A stretch of 64,000 nucleotides of DNA from contig NZ_JBPOFB010000001.1 in assembly GCF_051251565.1 (NCBI RefSeq), positions 186,001-250,000 on the forward strand, written 5' to 3'. Below, one piece after another: positions 49,287 to 58,025 of the stretch (positions are counted from its first letter, which is position 1; each line of letters begins with the position of its first letter). Origin of the DNA: Marivita sp051251565. Lineage in GTDB: Bacteria > Pseudomonadota > Alphaproteobacteria > Rhodobacterales > Rhodobacteraceae. The notes beneath the pieces were generated by a model that was not told the origin of the DNA, made no database searches, and saw only the letters and a list, made by a program, of their open reading frames with translations. Both the position numbers and the translations under genes were made by a program.

Positions 49287-51026
49287 GTGGAAACCAAGGC
49301 AAATTTTGTCCTGATCGGCGCCTTCACCCTTGCGGGGTTGCTGGGCATCCTTGGGTTCTTCTTATGGTTTGCGCAGGTCGAACTGGACCGCCAGTTCGAT
49401 TACTACGACATCCGGTTCTCATCTGTGTCGGGTCTTGGCAATGCGTCTGACGTGCGCTTCAGCGGCTTGCCGGTGGGGCAGGTGGTCGATGTGCGCTTGT
49501 CGCCAGATCAGGACGGCACCATCCTTGTCCGGGTCGAGGTGGACGCGGCCACCCCTGTGCGCCGCGACAGCATAGCCACGATCGAGGCGCAAGGTGTGAC
49601 GGGCGTGTCGTTTGTTGGCATCGACGCAGGCTCCGGGTCGGCGGACCTTTTGGAATCTACCGAGGGTCAGCCGGTGCCAGAAATCCTTGCGGGCCGCTCC
49701 ACGTTGCAAAGCCTGTCCGAAGACGCGCCCCGCCTGTTGGAAGAAGCCCTGACGCTGGTCACCGAATTGGGCGATTTGTTGGGCGCGGAAAACCGCGAAC
49801 GGCTCAACAGCATCATCGCCAATGTTGAATCCGCTTCTGGGGATTTTGCCGAAACGCTGGACGGGTTTGCATCGATCAGCGCGACGGTTGACGACTTTGC
49901 CGAACAGATCAACCTGTTCAACGCAACGCTCAACACGCTGACCGGCGATCTGACCGCAGTCTTGCAGACCGCTGACACGACGCTGGCCTCAATCGGCGAA
50001 CTGTCCGAACAGGGCAAAGGCGTGCTGGCCACAGGGGCCGACACATTGGTCAGCGCACAATCCGCCATTGCCCGCACCGAAACCTATGTCGCCACTGACC
50101 TGAGTCAGACAACGCAGGAACTTCGCGCGGCGGCAGCAGCCTTGCAGCAAGAGGTCGCAACGCTGAGTGCGGATGCGCGCGTCTTGATGACGACGCTTGG
50201 CACAGCTGGCGAAACCGCGACCGCGCGTTTGACCGAAGCGCAAGCGACCCTTGCCGCGACCGACGCGCTGATCGCGCGGCTTGACGGCACGGCGGTGATT
50301 TTTGGGGATACCGTGGGGACACTCGATACGCTCATCCGGGATGAAGCCGCGCCCTTGGTCGCCGAAACCCGCGCAATGATCGCCGAGGCGGATCGCGCCA
50401 TTGCATCAGTGGCGACCATCGCCACGACCGATCTGCCTGTGATCATTGCCGATATCCGCCAGACGGCCCAAATCTTCCGCACCGTGGCCACTGATGTGGG
50501 CACAAACCTCACCGCCTCCAGTCAATCCGCCGAGGACGTTTTGCAAACCGCGCGTGTGACGCTGGACGATGCGCGGGTGTCCTTTGCCAAGGCCAATGAA
50601 ACGCTTTCGGCGATCAACGGCGCGCTGGAAACCGGTGACCGCGCGCTGGGCGCGGCAGAACGGGCCTTTACTGGCGCGGACCGTGTCATCAACGAAGACC
50701 TGTCAGGTGTGATCGCCGGCCTTGAACAGTCGCTCGGCAGCCTCAACGGCGCAATTGCGCAGGTCTCGGATGATCTGCCGGGGATGTCAGCGGACCTGCG
50801 CGCCGCCAGCCAAGCGGCGTCAGACACTTTTGCTGAATTGCGCAGCATTACCGATGCGGCATCGCCGTCGATCCGCGAATTCACCAATACCGCGTTGCCG
50901 CTTTATGCGCGGCTGGCGCAGGAAACCCGTGCGTTGATTGCAAATCTTGACGGCTTGACCGAACAAATCCAACGCGACCCAACGCGGTTTTTTCTGGACC
51001 GCGAAACGCCGGAGTTCAGACGATGA
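49287..51026 (+). CDS. MlaD/MCE-domain protein with long helical C-terminal region
   Basis: 579 aa, GTG start at 49287, one base after the ATPase stop. One membrane helix (about 8-28, VLIGAFTLAGLLGILGFFLW) is followed by a single MCE domain (about 35-120; YYDIRFSSVSGLGNASDVRF, then GLPVGQVVDVRLS). The remaining about 450 residues are Ala/Thr/Asp/Glu-rich and predicted helical, containing several similar blocks (ETARTMIAEADRA-like). MlaD of E. coli is only about 180 aa. The extended helical form resembles PqiB/YebT or Mce proteins that build a tunnel or needle across the periplasm. Ends overlap the lipoprotein gene by 4 bases. Confidence 0.9.
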   Translation: METKANFVLIGAFTLAGLLGILGFFLWFAQVELDRQFDYYDIRFSSVSGLGNASDVRFSGLPVGQVVDVRLSPDQDGTILVRVEVDAATPVRRDSIATIEAQGVTGVSFVGIDAGSGSADLLESTEGQPVPEILAGRSTLQSLSEDAPRLLEEALTLVTELGDLLGAENRERLNSIIANVESASGDFAETLDGFASISATVDDFAEQINLFNATLNTLTGDLTAVLQTADTTLASIGELSEQGKGVLATGADTLVSAQSAIARTETYVATDLSQTTQELRAAAAALQQEVATLSADARVLMTTLGTAGETATARLTEAQATLAATDALIARLDGTAVIFGDTVGTLDTLIRDEAAPLVAETRAMIAEADRAIASVATIATTDLPVIIADIRQTAQIFRTVATDVGTNLTASSQSAEDVLQTARVTLDDARVSFAKANETLSAINGALETGDRALGAAERAFTGADRVINEDLSGVIAGLEQSLGSLNGAIAQVSDDLPGMSADLRAASQAASDTFAELRSITDAASPSIREFTNTALPLYARLAQETRALIANLDGLTEQIQRDPTRFFLDRETPEFRR

Positions 51027-51649
51027 TCCTGCCCGCCCTTTTGCGCCGTTCCATCGCCGCCATCAGCCTTGCGCTGCTGTCAGGATGTGCCGCGATTTCT
51101 GCTGTCAGCGACGCGGCCACACCTTTGGACGTGTTTGAACTGCGCGCGCCAGACACTATCGCGGCCACCTCCCGCGCCCAAATTGCGCGCGACGTGATCG
51201 TTGAATTGCCCACCACCAGCGGGGCGCTGTCCACTGACCGCATCATGATCCGCCCCAACGCGCTTCAGGCGCAATACCTGCCCGATGTCCGCTGGAGCGA
51301 TCCAACCCCGATCATGCTGCAAACACTCATGCTGCGCACGATCGAGGCAACCGGGGCCGTGCGCTATGTCGGTCGCACCCCGCTTGGCGTCAGTGGCGAT
51401 TACGCACTGGTGACCGAGATCGTCGATTTTCAGGCCGAAGTGACTCCGCAGGGCGACACAGCAGAAGCACAGATCACCTTTCTTGTGCGCATGGTGCGTG
51501 AACAAGATGCCCGCATCATCGCAAGCCGGACTTTCGCAGCCAGCGCGCCGTCGGCCTCTACCGAAACGACTGCTGTTATTGATGCATTCAGCGCGGCGTC
51601 GGACCAGGTGCTTGTCGAATTTGCCCGCTGGGTTCAATCCTCGCTTTAG
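51023..51649 (+). CDS. ABC-type transport auxiliary lipoprotein
   Basis: 208 aa. A lipoprotein signal with lipobox LLSGC (Cys at about residue 23) is followed by FELRAPDTIAATSRAQIARDVIVELP, QYLPDVRWSDPTPIMLQTLML and VTEIVDFQAEV. This is the PqiC-like ABC_trans_aux family, outer-membrane or periplasmic lipoproteins that accompany MCE systems. It overlaps the MCE gene stop (ATGA) and closes the operon. A short GTCCC/GGGAC hairpin (51679-51695) follows but lacks a T-tract. Confidence 0.88.
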   Translation: MILPALLRRSIAAISLALLSGCAAISAVSDAATPLDVFELRAPDTIAATSRAQIARDVIVELPTTSGALSTDRIMIRPNALQAQYLPDVRWSDPTPIMLQTLMLRTIEATGAVRYVGRTPLGVSGDYALVTEIVDFQAEVTPQGDTAEAQITFLVRMVREQDARIIASRTFAASAPSASTETTAVIDAFSAASDQVLVEFARWVQSSL

Positions 51650-51740
51650 GCGCGTGCCCACCGCTTGACCCACATCATGTCCCGCATGGTGGGACTGGGC
51701 TAGGCTTGGTCCACGGCACAGTCAGGATCGGCTGGCCACC

Positions 51741-52973
51741 ATGGTCAGGGGCAGTGTCAGAGTGATTGATCAACCGGACAAACTACGCCGGGCGTTGAAC
51801 GTCCCGTTGCTGACGCTGTACGGGTTGGGTGTGACCGTGGGTGCCGGGATCTACGTCTTGGTCGGGGCGACGGCCGCCGAAGCCGGTGTCTTTGCGCCGA
51901 TCTCGTTTGTCATCGCGGCGATTGTCGTGGGCTTTACCGCCTTTTCCTATGCCGAGCTGTCCACCCGCTATCCGGTGAGCGCGGGCGAGGCCGCCTATGT
52001 CGAGGCTGGGTTTTCGTCAGCTGCGCTGGCCACCGTAGTTGGATTGGCTGTCGCAATGTCGGGCTTGGTTTCGGCGGCGGCGGTGTCGCTTGGGGCAGCG
52101 TCGTATTTGCACGGGCTTACGGGCGCGCCCGAAGCTGTTCTGACCGTCTGCGTGGTCATCACCATGGGAGTGATCGCTCTGTGGGGGATCACGCAATCCG
52201 TCATGGTCGCTGCTGTCATCACGGTGATCGAGGTGTCAGGTTTGCTTTTTGTGATGATCTGGGGATTTGGCTTTGCCGATCCATCTGGCGTGGGCCTTAC
52301 GGATATCCTCCCCCCTTTGACGGGACCGCATTGGGCAGGGATCGGCGCGGCGTCCTTGCTCGCGTTCTTTGCTTTTGTCGGGTTCGAGGACATGGCCAAT
52401 GTCGCCGAAGAGGTGAAAGACCCGGTGCACACCATGCCGAAAGCGATCGTTTGGACCCTCGTGCTTGCAACGGTGCTCTATATCGGCACGACAACGGCAG
52501 TGCTGATGGCGGTGCCTCTGGGTGCCTTGTCGGCATCGGCGGCCCCATTGTCGTTGGTGTTCGCCAGCGCACCAGACACGGTGCAACAGGGATTTGGGAT
52601 CATTGCCATCGTCGCCACGGTGAACGGTGTGTTGATCCAGATGATCATGGCCTCTCGGGTGATCTATGGCCTTGCGGATCGGGGCCATCTGCCCAAAGCG
52701 CTGGCCCATGTCTCGGTGCGCACACAGACGCCCGACCTTGCCACGCTCGCGGTTGTGGGCGCGATCCTGTTGCTTGCCCTGACATTCCCGATTGACGCGC
52801 TTGCCGAACGCACATCGCAAATCGTTCTGGGCGTGTTTGTGCTCGTCAACCTTGCCCTGATCCGGCTTAAATTGCGTGGCCCGTCGACCGAACCGCATTT
52901 TCGCGTACCAGTGGTCGTTCCGGTGATGGGGGTGGCAACCAGTCTTTTGCTGTTTGCCACCGCGTTTTTGTAG
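51741..52973 (+). CDS. APC-family amino acid permease
   Basis: 410 aa, about 12 hydrophobic helices. The TM1 motif GLGVTVGAGIYVLVGATAAEAG and the TM2-3 region FTAFSYAELSTRYPVSAGEAAYVEAGF are standard for the APC superfamily. FFAFVGFEDMANVAEEVKDP (TM6-7 loop) is the cationic amino acid transporter type of signature. It probably imports an amino acid or polyamine by proton symport. It ends 11 bases before the end of the convergent ThDP enzyme gene, so it may not be co-transcribed with neighbours. Confidence 0.9.
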   Translation: MVRGSVRVIDQPDKLRRALNVPLLTLYGLGVTVGAGIYVLVGATAAEAGVFAPISFVIAAIVVGFTAFSYAELSTRYPVSAGEAAYVEAGFSSAALATVVGLAVAMSGLVSAAAVSLGAASYLHGLTGAPEAVLTVCVVITMGVIALWGITQSVMVAAVITVIEVSGLLFVMIWGFGFADPSGVGLTDILPPLTGPHWAGIGAASLLAFFAFVGFEDMANVAEEVKDPVHTMPKAIVWTLVLATVLYIGTTTAVLMAVPLGALSASAAPLSLVFASAPDTVQQGFGIIAIVATVNGVLIQMIMASRVIYGLADRGHLPKALAHVSVRTQTPDLATLAVVGAILLLALTFPIDALAERTSQIVLGVFVLVNLALIRLKLRGPSTEPHFRVPVVVPVMGVATSLLLFATAFL

Positions 52974-52984
52974 CTTTTTTTGCC

Positions 52985-54649
52985 CTAGATCCGCCCTTGG
53001 CCCAGGCGGTTTCCTGGCGACAGGTAAGACGGGTCTGCCGTCACCGCGATCAGGTTGACACCCCCGCGTGCGCGCGCGGCGGCAACGGCTGTGACAAAGC
53101 TGTCGTAATCATCGACCGCATCCGCATTGGCCCCGAATGACCGGGCAAACGCGCAGAAATCCGGGTTGGTCAGTCCCGTGCCGGACACCCGATCCGGGTA
53201 TTCGCGTTCCTGATGCGCGCGGATCGTGCCGTAGCGGGCGTTGTCGATTATGATCACGGTGAGGCTCAGGTTGTGATGCACCGCTGTCGCCATTTCCTGA
53301 CAGGTCATCATGAAGCATCCATCGCCTGCAATGGCGAAGACTTCACGGTCTGGTTCACATATTGCAGCCCCAATCGCGGCGGGCAGCCCGTATCCCATTG
53401 ACCCCGAGGTCGGGGCAAGCTGTGATCCCGGCGCACGGTAGCGGTAGAACCTGTGCAGCCATCCGGCGTAATTGCCCGCGCCGTTGCACAGGATCGCATC
53501 CTCGGGAAGCGTGTCGGCAAGATGCGCGAAATAGGGGGCCAGCGGGTCGCCCGCGACAGAAGCCGGATCGTTGAACGAAACATATAGTTGATGCAGGTCG
53601 CTTGTCCGGGTCTCAAACCGGTCTCGGGCGATAGCTTCCCATGATGCGGCTTCGGTGCAAAAGCTTTGTGTGTCCGCAACCAGCGCGAGGTCGGGCTGAT
53701 ACACCCTGCCAATCTCTTCGGGTTCCGGGAAAACATGCACCAGTGACTGCTCTGGCACCGGAGCCGTCAGGATCGTGTATCCGGCGGTTGTCATCTCGCC
53801 CAGACGCGGGCCAATGGCGATAAGCAAGTCTGTCTCGGCCATGATCGTCTTGAGGTAGGGCGGCGTGCCGACGCCGTAATGGCCGATATAGTTCGGATGC
53901 CGATTGTCGATCAGGCTTTGACACCTCAACGACACCGATAAAGGCAAGCCTTGGGTTTCGGCAAACCGCGCCAGCGCGTCGATGCCGGTCTTGGTCCAGC
54001 CCCCACCACCCGCCATTATCAGCGGGGATTTCGCCTTGGTGATCCGCTGTTTCAGCGCGTTCATCGCGTCTGAGGCAGGCCGAAAGCGCGGTGTTTCAAC
54101 CCGCGCAGGCGGTGTGGGTTGGACGATCTCGTCATAGAGCATGTCCTCGGGCAGGGCGAGCACCACCGGGCCGGGACGTCCCGACATCGCGGTGCGAAAC
54201 GCGCGGCTGACATATTCCTGAAGCCGCGAGGCGTCGTCGATCTGCGCCACCCACTTGGTCATCTGTCCGAACATGCGGCGGTAGTCGATTTCCTGAAATG
54301 CCTCGCGGTCCACCATGTCGCGGGCCACCTGACCCAGAAACAGGATCATCGGGGTCGAATCCTGATAGGCGACATGCACGCCTGCGCTGGCATTGGTGGC
54401 ACCGGGGCCACGCGTGGCGAAACATATCCCCGGACGCCCTGTCAGCTTGCCATAGGCATCAGCCGCCATTGCCGCGCCGCCTTCCTGACGGCAGGTGATA
54501 AACCGGATGTCCTGTTCGCGCCCGTAAAACGCGTCCAACACCGGTAGATAGCTTTCACCGGGCACACCGAACGCGGCTGTGATTCCTTGCGCGACCAGTT
54601 GGTCAACCAGATGGTCTGCGGCGCGGAGCGTGCTGTTGGGGTGTACCAT
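52985..54649 (-). CDS. Thiamine diphosphate-dependent acetolactate synthase-like enzyme
   Basis: 554 aa from ATG 54649. The N-terminal GVPGESYLPVLDAFYG and CRQEGGAAMAADAYGKLTG carry the catalytic Glu that activates ThDP. The cofactor motif is IAGDGCFMMTCQEMATAVHH ending IIIDNARYG, i.e. GDG with N about 27 residues on. It belongs to the acetohydroxyacid synthase/oxo-acid decarboxylase group. It lacks a neighbouring ilvN regulatory subunit gene, so a catabolic carboligase or decarboxylase is likelier than branched-chain synthesis. It is transcribed divergently from the PLP-enzyme operon through a 137-base gap (54650-54786). Confidence 0.88.
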   Translation of the reverse strand: MVHPNSTLRAADHLVDQLVAQGITAAFGVPGESYLPVLDAFYGREQDIRFITCRQEGGAAMAADAYGKLTGRPGICFATRGPGATNASAGVHVAYQDSTPMILFLGQVARDMVDREAFQEIDYRRMFGQMTKWVAQIDDASRLQEYVSRAFRTAMSGRPGPVVLALPEDMLYDEIVQPTPPARVETPRFRPASDAMNALKQRITKAKSPLIMAGGGGWTKTGIDALARFAETQGLPLSVSLRCQSLIDNRHPNYIGHYGVGTPPYLKTIMAETDLLIAIGPRLGEMTTAGYTILTAPVPEQSLVHVFPEPEEIGRVYQPDLALVADTQSFCTEAASWEAIARDRFETRTSDLHQLYVSFNDPASVAGDPLAPYFAHLADTLPEDAILCNGAGNYAGWLHRFYRYRAPGSQLAPTSGSMGYGLPAAIGAAICEPDREVFAIAGDGCFMMTCQEMATAVHHNLSLTVIIIDNARYGTIRAHQEREYPDRVSGTGLTNPDFCAFARSFGANADAVDDYDSFVTAVAAARARGGVNLIAVTADPSYLSPGNRLGQGRI

Positions 54650-54786
54650 ATGTATCTGAACCTTCGGGTTATTTTGCAAAACGCTAGACAGCTTCGCGGG
54701 CCAGGGCAAACAGATGCGTCGTTTGGGGGGCGGCTTGTGTCGGACTTGGCGCGCCGAACCCGGTTTTGCGCTGCCAATATGCGACC

Positions 54787-55830
54787 ATGGATAATCTTCA
54801 CAAACGCCCCGTGCAAGCCGACGCCGTTCTTGCAAGTCTGTCTGACATTCCCTTCCCCAGCGTTGACGCAGACCGGCCCGCCGCTTTGCTGATGCGATGC
54901 CCGGCGGCGGCGATAACACCGTTGCTAGATGCGCCGGGTTTGGCGCAAGCCGCCGGTGTCGGCCATGTCCACATCAAGGATGAACGCAATCGCATGGGGT
55001 TGGGCAGCTTCAAAGCGCTGGGCGCGGCCTATGTCATTGCCCGCGAGGCCGAAGACGGTGTTGCCCGTGGGCGTACATATGTCACCGCAAGTGCCGGCAA
55101 TCACGGGCTGTCGGTGGCCGCAGGGGCGCAGGCGTTTGGCGCGCGGGCAGTGATCTATCTTGCCGATACCGTGCCTGAAGGATTTGCTGATCGCTTGCGC
55201 AGCTTTGGGGCAGACGTGATTCGCCAAGGCGCACTCTATGAAGATGCGATGGCAGGGGCCGCGCAGGCCGCTCGAGACAAGGGTTGGGCGCTGCTTTCGG
55301 ACAGCTCATGGCCGGGCTATGTCGACCGGCCTCATACGCTGATGGAGGGCTATCTTGTCCTGATGCAAGAGGCCGTTGCGCAAATGCCTGCGCCGCCCAC
55401 CCATATCTTTTTGCAAGCTGGCGTTGGCGGATTGGCCGCAGCTTGTGCCGCCTATGCGCGGCTCGCGTGGGGCGATGCGCCCCGCATCATCGTGGTCGAA
55501 CCCGATGTCGCGCCTGCGCTGTATGCGTCGATCAAAGCAGGATCCGCGCAAGCAACCGAAGGCCCGGAATCGGCAATGGGGCGGCTTGATTGCAAGGAAC
55601 CTTCGTTGATTGCGCTGAAAGGACTCGCGCGGGACGCCACGGATTTCATGCTGATCTCTGAGGCCGAAGGTGCCGCAGGCAGTGCGGCTTGTGCCGATGC
55701 GGGCTTTGCCACCACGCCGTCGGGCGCGGCCGGGGTTGCCGGGGTGCTCGCGGCACAAAACCACCGGGCTGATCTTGGCCTGTCCCTGGATGCACGCGTT
55801 CTGGTGATCCTGAGCGAGCAGGCTACGTGA
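54787..55830 (+). CDS. PLP-dependent fold-type II enzyme (diaminopropionate ammonia-lyase/threonine dehydratase-like)
   Basis: 347 aa from ATG 54787. The PLP lysine is Lys76 in ERNRMGLGSFKALGAAY. The phosphate-pocket segment is TASAGNHGLSVAAGA, and the glycine loop near mid-protein is FLQAGVGGLAAACAAYA. DSSWPGY, found in diaminopropionate ammonia-lyases (YgeX), is present (LLSDSSWPGYVDRPHTLMEGY). YgeX itself is somewhat longer (about 400 aa), so a related beta-eliminating lyase is possible. It heads a three-gene operon with overlapping ends. Confidence 0.85.
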   Translation: MDNLHKRPVQADAVLASLSDIPFPSVDADRPAALLMRCPAAAITPLLDAPGLAQAAGVGHVHIKDERNRMGLGSFKALGAAYVIAREAEDGVARGRTYVTASAGNHGLSVAAGAQAFGARAVIYLADTVPEGFADRLRSFGADVIRQGALYEDAMAGAAQAARDKGWALLSDSSWPGYVDRPHTLMEGYLVLMQEAVAQMPAPPTHIFLQAGVGGLAAACAAYARLAWGDAPRIIVVEPDVAPALYASIKAGSAQATEGPESAMGRLDCKEPSLIALKGLARDATDFMLISEAEGAAGSAACADAGFATTPSGAAGVAGVLAAQNHRADLGLSLDARVLVILSEQAT

Positions 55831-56987
55831 TGCAGCCGCCGCGTGGCTTTCCTGTGCAGGAGTTCCAGCGCCGGACCCGGGCGGCGCAGGCCTTGATGGC
55901 CCAACACGATCTGGCCGCGCTGCTGCTTACCACAGAGCCGGAAATCCGTTATTATACCGGGTTCCTGACCCGGTTCTGGGAAAGCCCGACGCGGCCCTGG
56001 TTTGCGATTGTCCCGGCGCAGGGCGATCCGATCGCGGTGATCCCGACGATCGGCGCGCACCTGATGGGCCAAAGCTGGATCACGGACATTCGAACATGGG
56101 CTGCGCCGGATTACACCGATGATGGCATCGGGCTTTTAACCGATGCCCTGTCCGAGGTTACGCCCCAAAAGGCGCGCATCGGCATTGCCGACCAGATGGA
56201 AAGCCATGTGCGCATGCCGCTGGCCGATCTGCGCCGTTTGGAGTCGGCATTGATGCCACGCAGGCTGGTCAGTGATGCGGCAATCACCCGCCGCTTGCGG
56301 CTTGTGAAATCTGACGCCGAGATCGACAAAATCTGCCACGCAGCCAACATTGCCAACCGCGCCTTTGATCGCGTGCCGGATCGGGTGTCCGCTGGCCTGC
56401 CGCTGTCCGAGGTGTTTCGCCGGTTCCAGATGCTATGCCTTGAACACGGCGCGGATTGGGTCCCCTATTTGGCCGGTGCTGCCGGTCAGGGCGGCTATGC
56501 CGACGTGATTTCCCCCGCGACCGATGCGCCGATTGCCAAAGGTGATGTCCTGATGCTCGACACCGGGCTTATGTGGGACGGATATTTTTGCGACTTCGAC
56601 AGGAATTACAGCCTTGGTCCACCTACGCCAGAAGTCCAATCCGCTCATGCCCGCGTGATCGACGCCACGCAGGCCGCGCTGGACGCGGCAACACCCGGAC
56701 GCACCATCGCCGATCTGTTCCACGCCATGAACCGCGTGGTGAACTCAGGCGGTGACGTGATGGAGGCGGGTCGTCTTGGGCACGGGTTGGGCCTACAACT
56801 TACCGAATGGCCGTCGATCATTCCGCAGGACCACACCGTGCTTGTGCCCGGCATGGTTCTGACGCTGGAACCGTCCGTGACAGTCAGCCCAGGGAAGATC
56901 CTTGTGCACGAAGAAAACATCGTGATCCGCGATGGCGCCCCAGAGGCGCTGTCAAATTTCCAGACACGCGACATGAGAGTGATCTGA
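55830..56987 (+). CDS. M24-family hydrolase (Xaa-Pro peptidase/creatinase/ectoine hydrolase fold)
   Basis: 385 aa from ATG 55830 (TGATG with the previous stop). Pita-bread metallohydrolase: metal ligands Asp244 and Asp255 in LDTGLMWDGYFCDFDRN, the His in GRLGHGLGLQLTEWPS, and two Glu in LTLEPSV and VHEENIVI. All five are present, so a dinuclear metal site is expected. The N-terminal creatinase-like domain (residues 1-165) is complete. Position beside a PLP lyase and an Asp/Glu racemase-like gene favours a small amidine or amide substrate (as for ectoine hydrolase) over peptides, but this is contextual. Confidence 0.88.
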   Translation: MQPPRGFPVQEFQRRTRAAQALMAQHDLAALLLTTEPEIRYYTGFLTRFWESPTRPWFAIVPAQGDPIAVIPTIGAHLMGQSWITDIRTWAAPDYTDDGIGLLTDALSEVTPQKARIGIADQMESHVRMPLADLRRLESALMPRRLVSDAAITRRLRLVKSDAEIDKICHAANIANRAFDRVPDRVSAGLPLSEVFRRFQMLCLEHGADWVPYLAGAAGQGGYADVISPATDAPIAKGDVLMLDTGLMWDGYFCDFDRNYSLGPPTPEVQSAHARVIDATQAALDAATPGRTIADLFHAMNRVVNSGGDVMEAGRLGHGLGLQLTEWPSIIPQDHTVLVPGMVLTLEPSVTVSPGKILVHEENIVIRDGAPEALSNFQTRDMRVI

Positions 56988-57724
56988 TGGCTTTGCCCTA
57001 TACGTTTGAAACCGACCGCCCGACGCAAATCGGGCTGATTACGCTGCAAAGCGATGAAACCATCGAACGGGATTTTCGCACGCTTTTGCCTGTGGATGTG
57101 GAATGCCTTGTGTCGCGGGTGCCGTCCGGAACCACGGTGTCCCTGGACAGCCTGCGCGCGATGGAAAACAGTCTGACCGACGCGGCAAAGCTGTTGCCGC
57201 GTGGCGCGCAGATCGCGGCGGTGGGCTATGGTTGCACCTCGGCCAGCGCCGCCATCGGCGCGGCCCGTGTGGCAGAGTTGATCAGGGCAGGTGTGTCGAC
57301 GCCGCATGTGTCGGACCCGCTGACCGCCTTGATCGCAGCCTGCAAAGCGGGCGGGATCACGCGGATCGGGTTGGTCAGCCCTTATGTGGCCTCGGTCAGC
57401 GACCGCCTGATCCAAGGGCTTGAGGTGTCTGACGTGTCGGTTGTGTCGTTCGGCAGCTTTGATGAACCGCAAGAGGATCGCGTTGTGCGCATTTCGCGCC
57501 AATCGGTCCGCGACGCCGCGATTCATGTGGGGCAGGGCGGCCCATGTGACGCGGTGTTTCTGTCCTGCACCAACCTACGCGCACTTGAGATCGTCTCAGA
57601 GGTCGAAGTGGTCCTGAACATCCCCGTCCTGACCAGCAATCAGGTGCTGGCGTGGCATCTGGGCCGATTGGCGGGGTTTTCGGGCACCAGTACCCCGAGC
57701 GGTCGCCTGTTCGCGTTCGACTGA
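56987..57724 (+). CDS. Asp/Glu racemase superfamily protein (maleate isomerase/arylmalonate decarboxylase-like)
   Basis: 245 aa from ATG 56987, overlapping the M24 stop by one base. The two catalytic cysteines of the superfamily are present: Cys83 in VGYGCTSASAAIGAARV and Cys194 in VFLSCTNLRALE. This suggests racemase or cis-trans isomerase rather than arylmalonate decarboxylase (one Cys). NIPVLTSNQVLAWH near the C-terminus is typical of the maleate isomerase/EutA-type branch. Last gene of the operon. Confidence 0.86.
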   Translation: MALPYTFETDRPTQIGLITLQSDETIERDFRTLLPVDVECLVSRVPSGTTVSLDSLRAMENSLTDAAKLLPRGAQIAAVGYGCTSASAAIGAARVAELIRAGVSTPHVSDPLTALIAACKAGGITRIGLVSPYVASVSDRLIQGLEVSDVSVVSFGSFDEPQEDRVVRISRQSVRDAAIHVGQGGPCDAVFLSCTNLRALEIVSEVEVVLNIPVLTSNQVLAWHLGRLAGFSGTSTPSGRLFAFD

Positions 57725-57814
57725 TCCGATCCCGCTGAACGCGATTTTCCGACAGTCGACACGTCCGAGATACTTGACGCCGGAACACCCATGACATACC
57801 TCGGGTATCGTTGA

Positions 57815-57888
57815 GCGGGCGTTGTGTAATGGTAAGACCTTAGCCTTCCAAGCTAATGACGCGGGTTCGATTCCCGCCGCCCGCTCCA
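57815..57888 (+). tRNA. tRNA-Gly(TCC)
   Basis: 74 bases. Acceptor stem GCGGGCG (57815-57821) pairs with CGCCCGC (57878-57884), discriminator T, encoded CCA. The anticodon stem TTAGC/GCTAA encloses loop CTTCCAA, anticodon TCC (codons GGA/GGG). The T arm GCGGG-TTCGATT-CCCGC is perfect. Confidence 0.96.
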
Positions 57889-58025
57889 AAATCCACGAAT
57901 TTCCTGCACGGATGCGTAAAAACCTCCGATTTTGACGCGGCAAAACGGCCTGCACCTTTGGTTCACCTTGACCCACCCCATGTGCCCACGGTTTAAGAAC
58001 TGCCAATCAGCACGTTAAGGTACCC

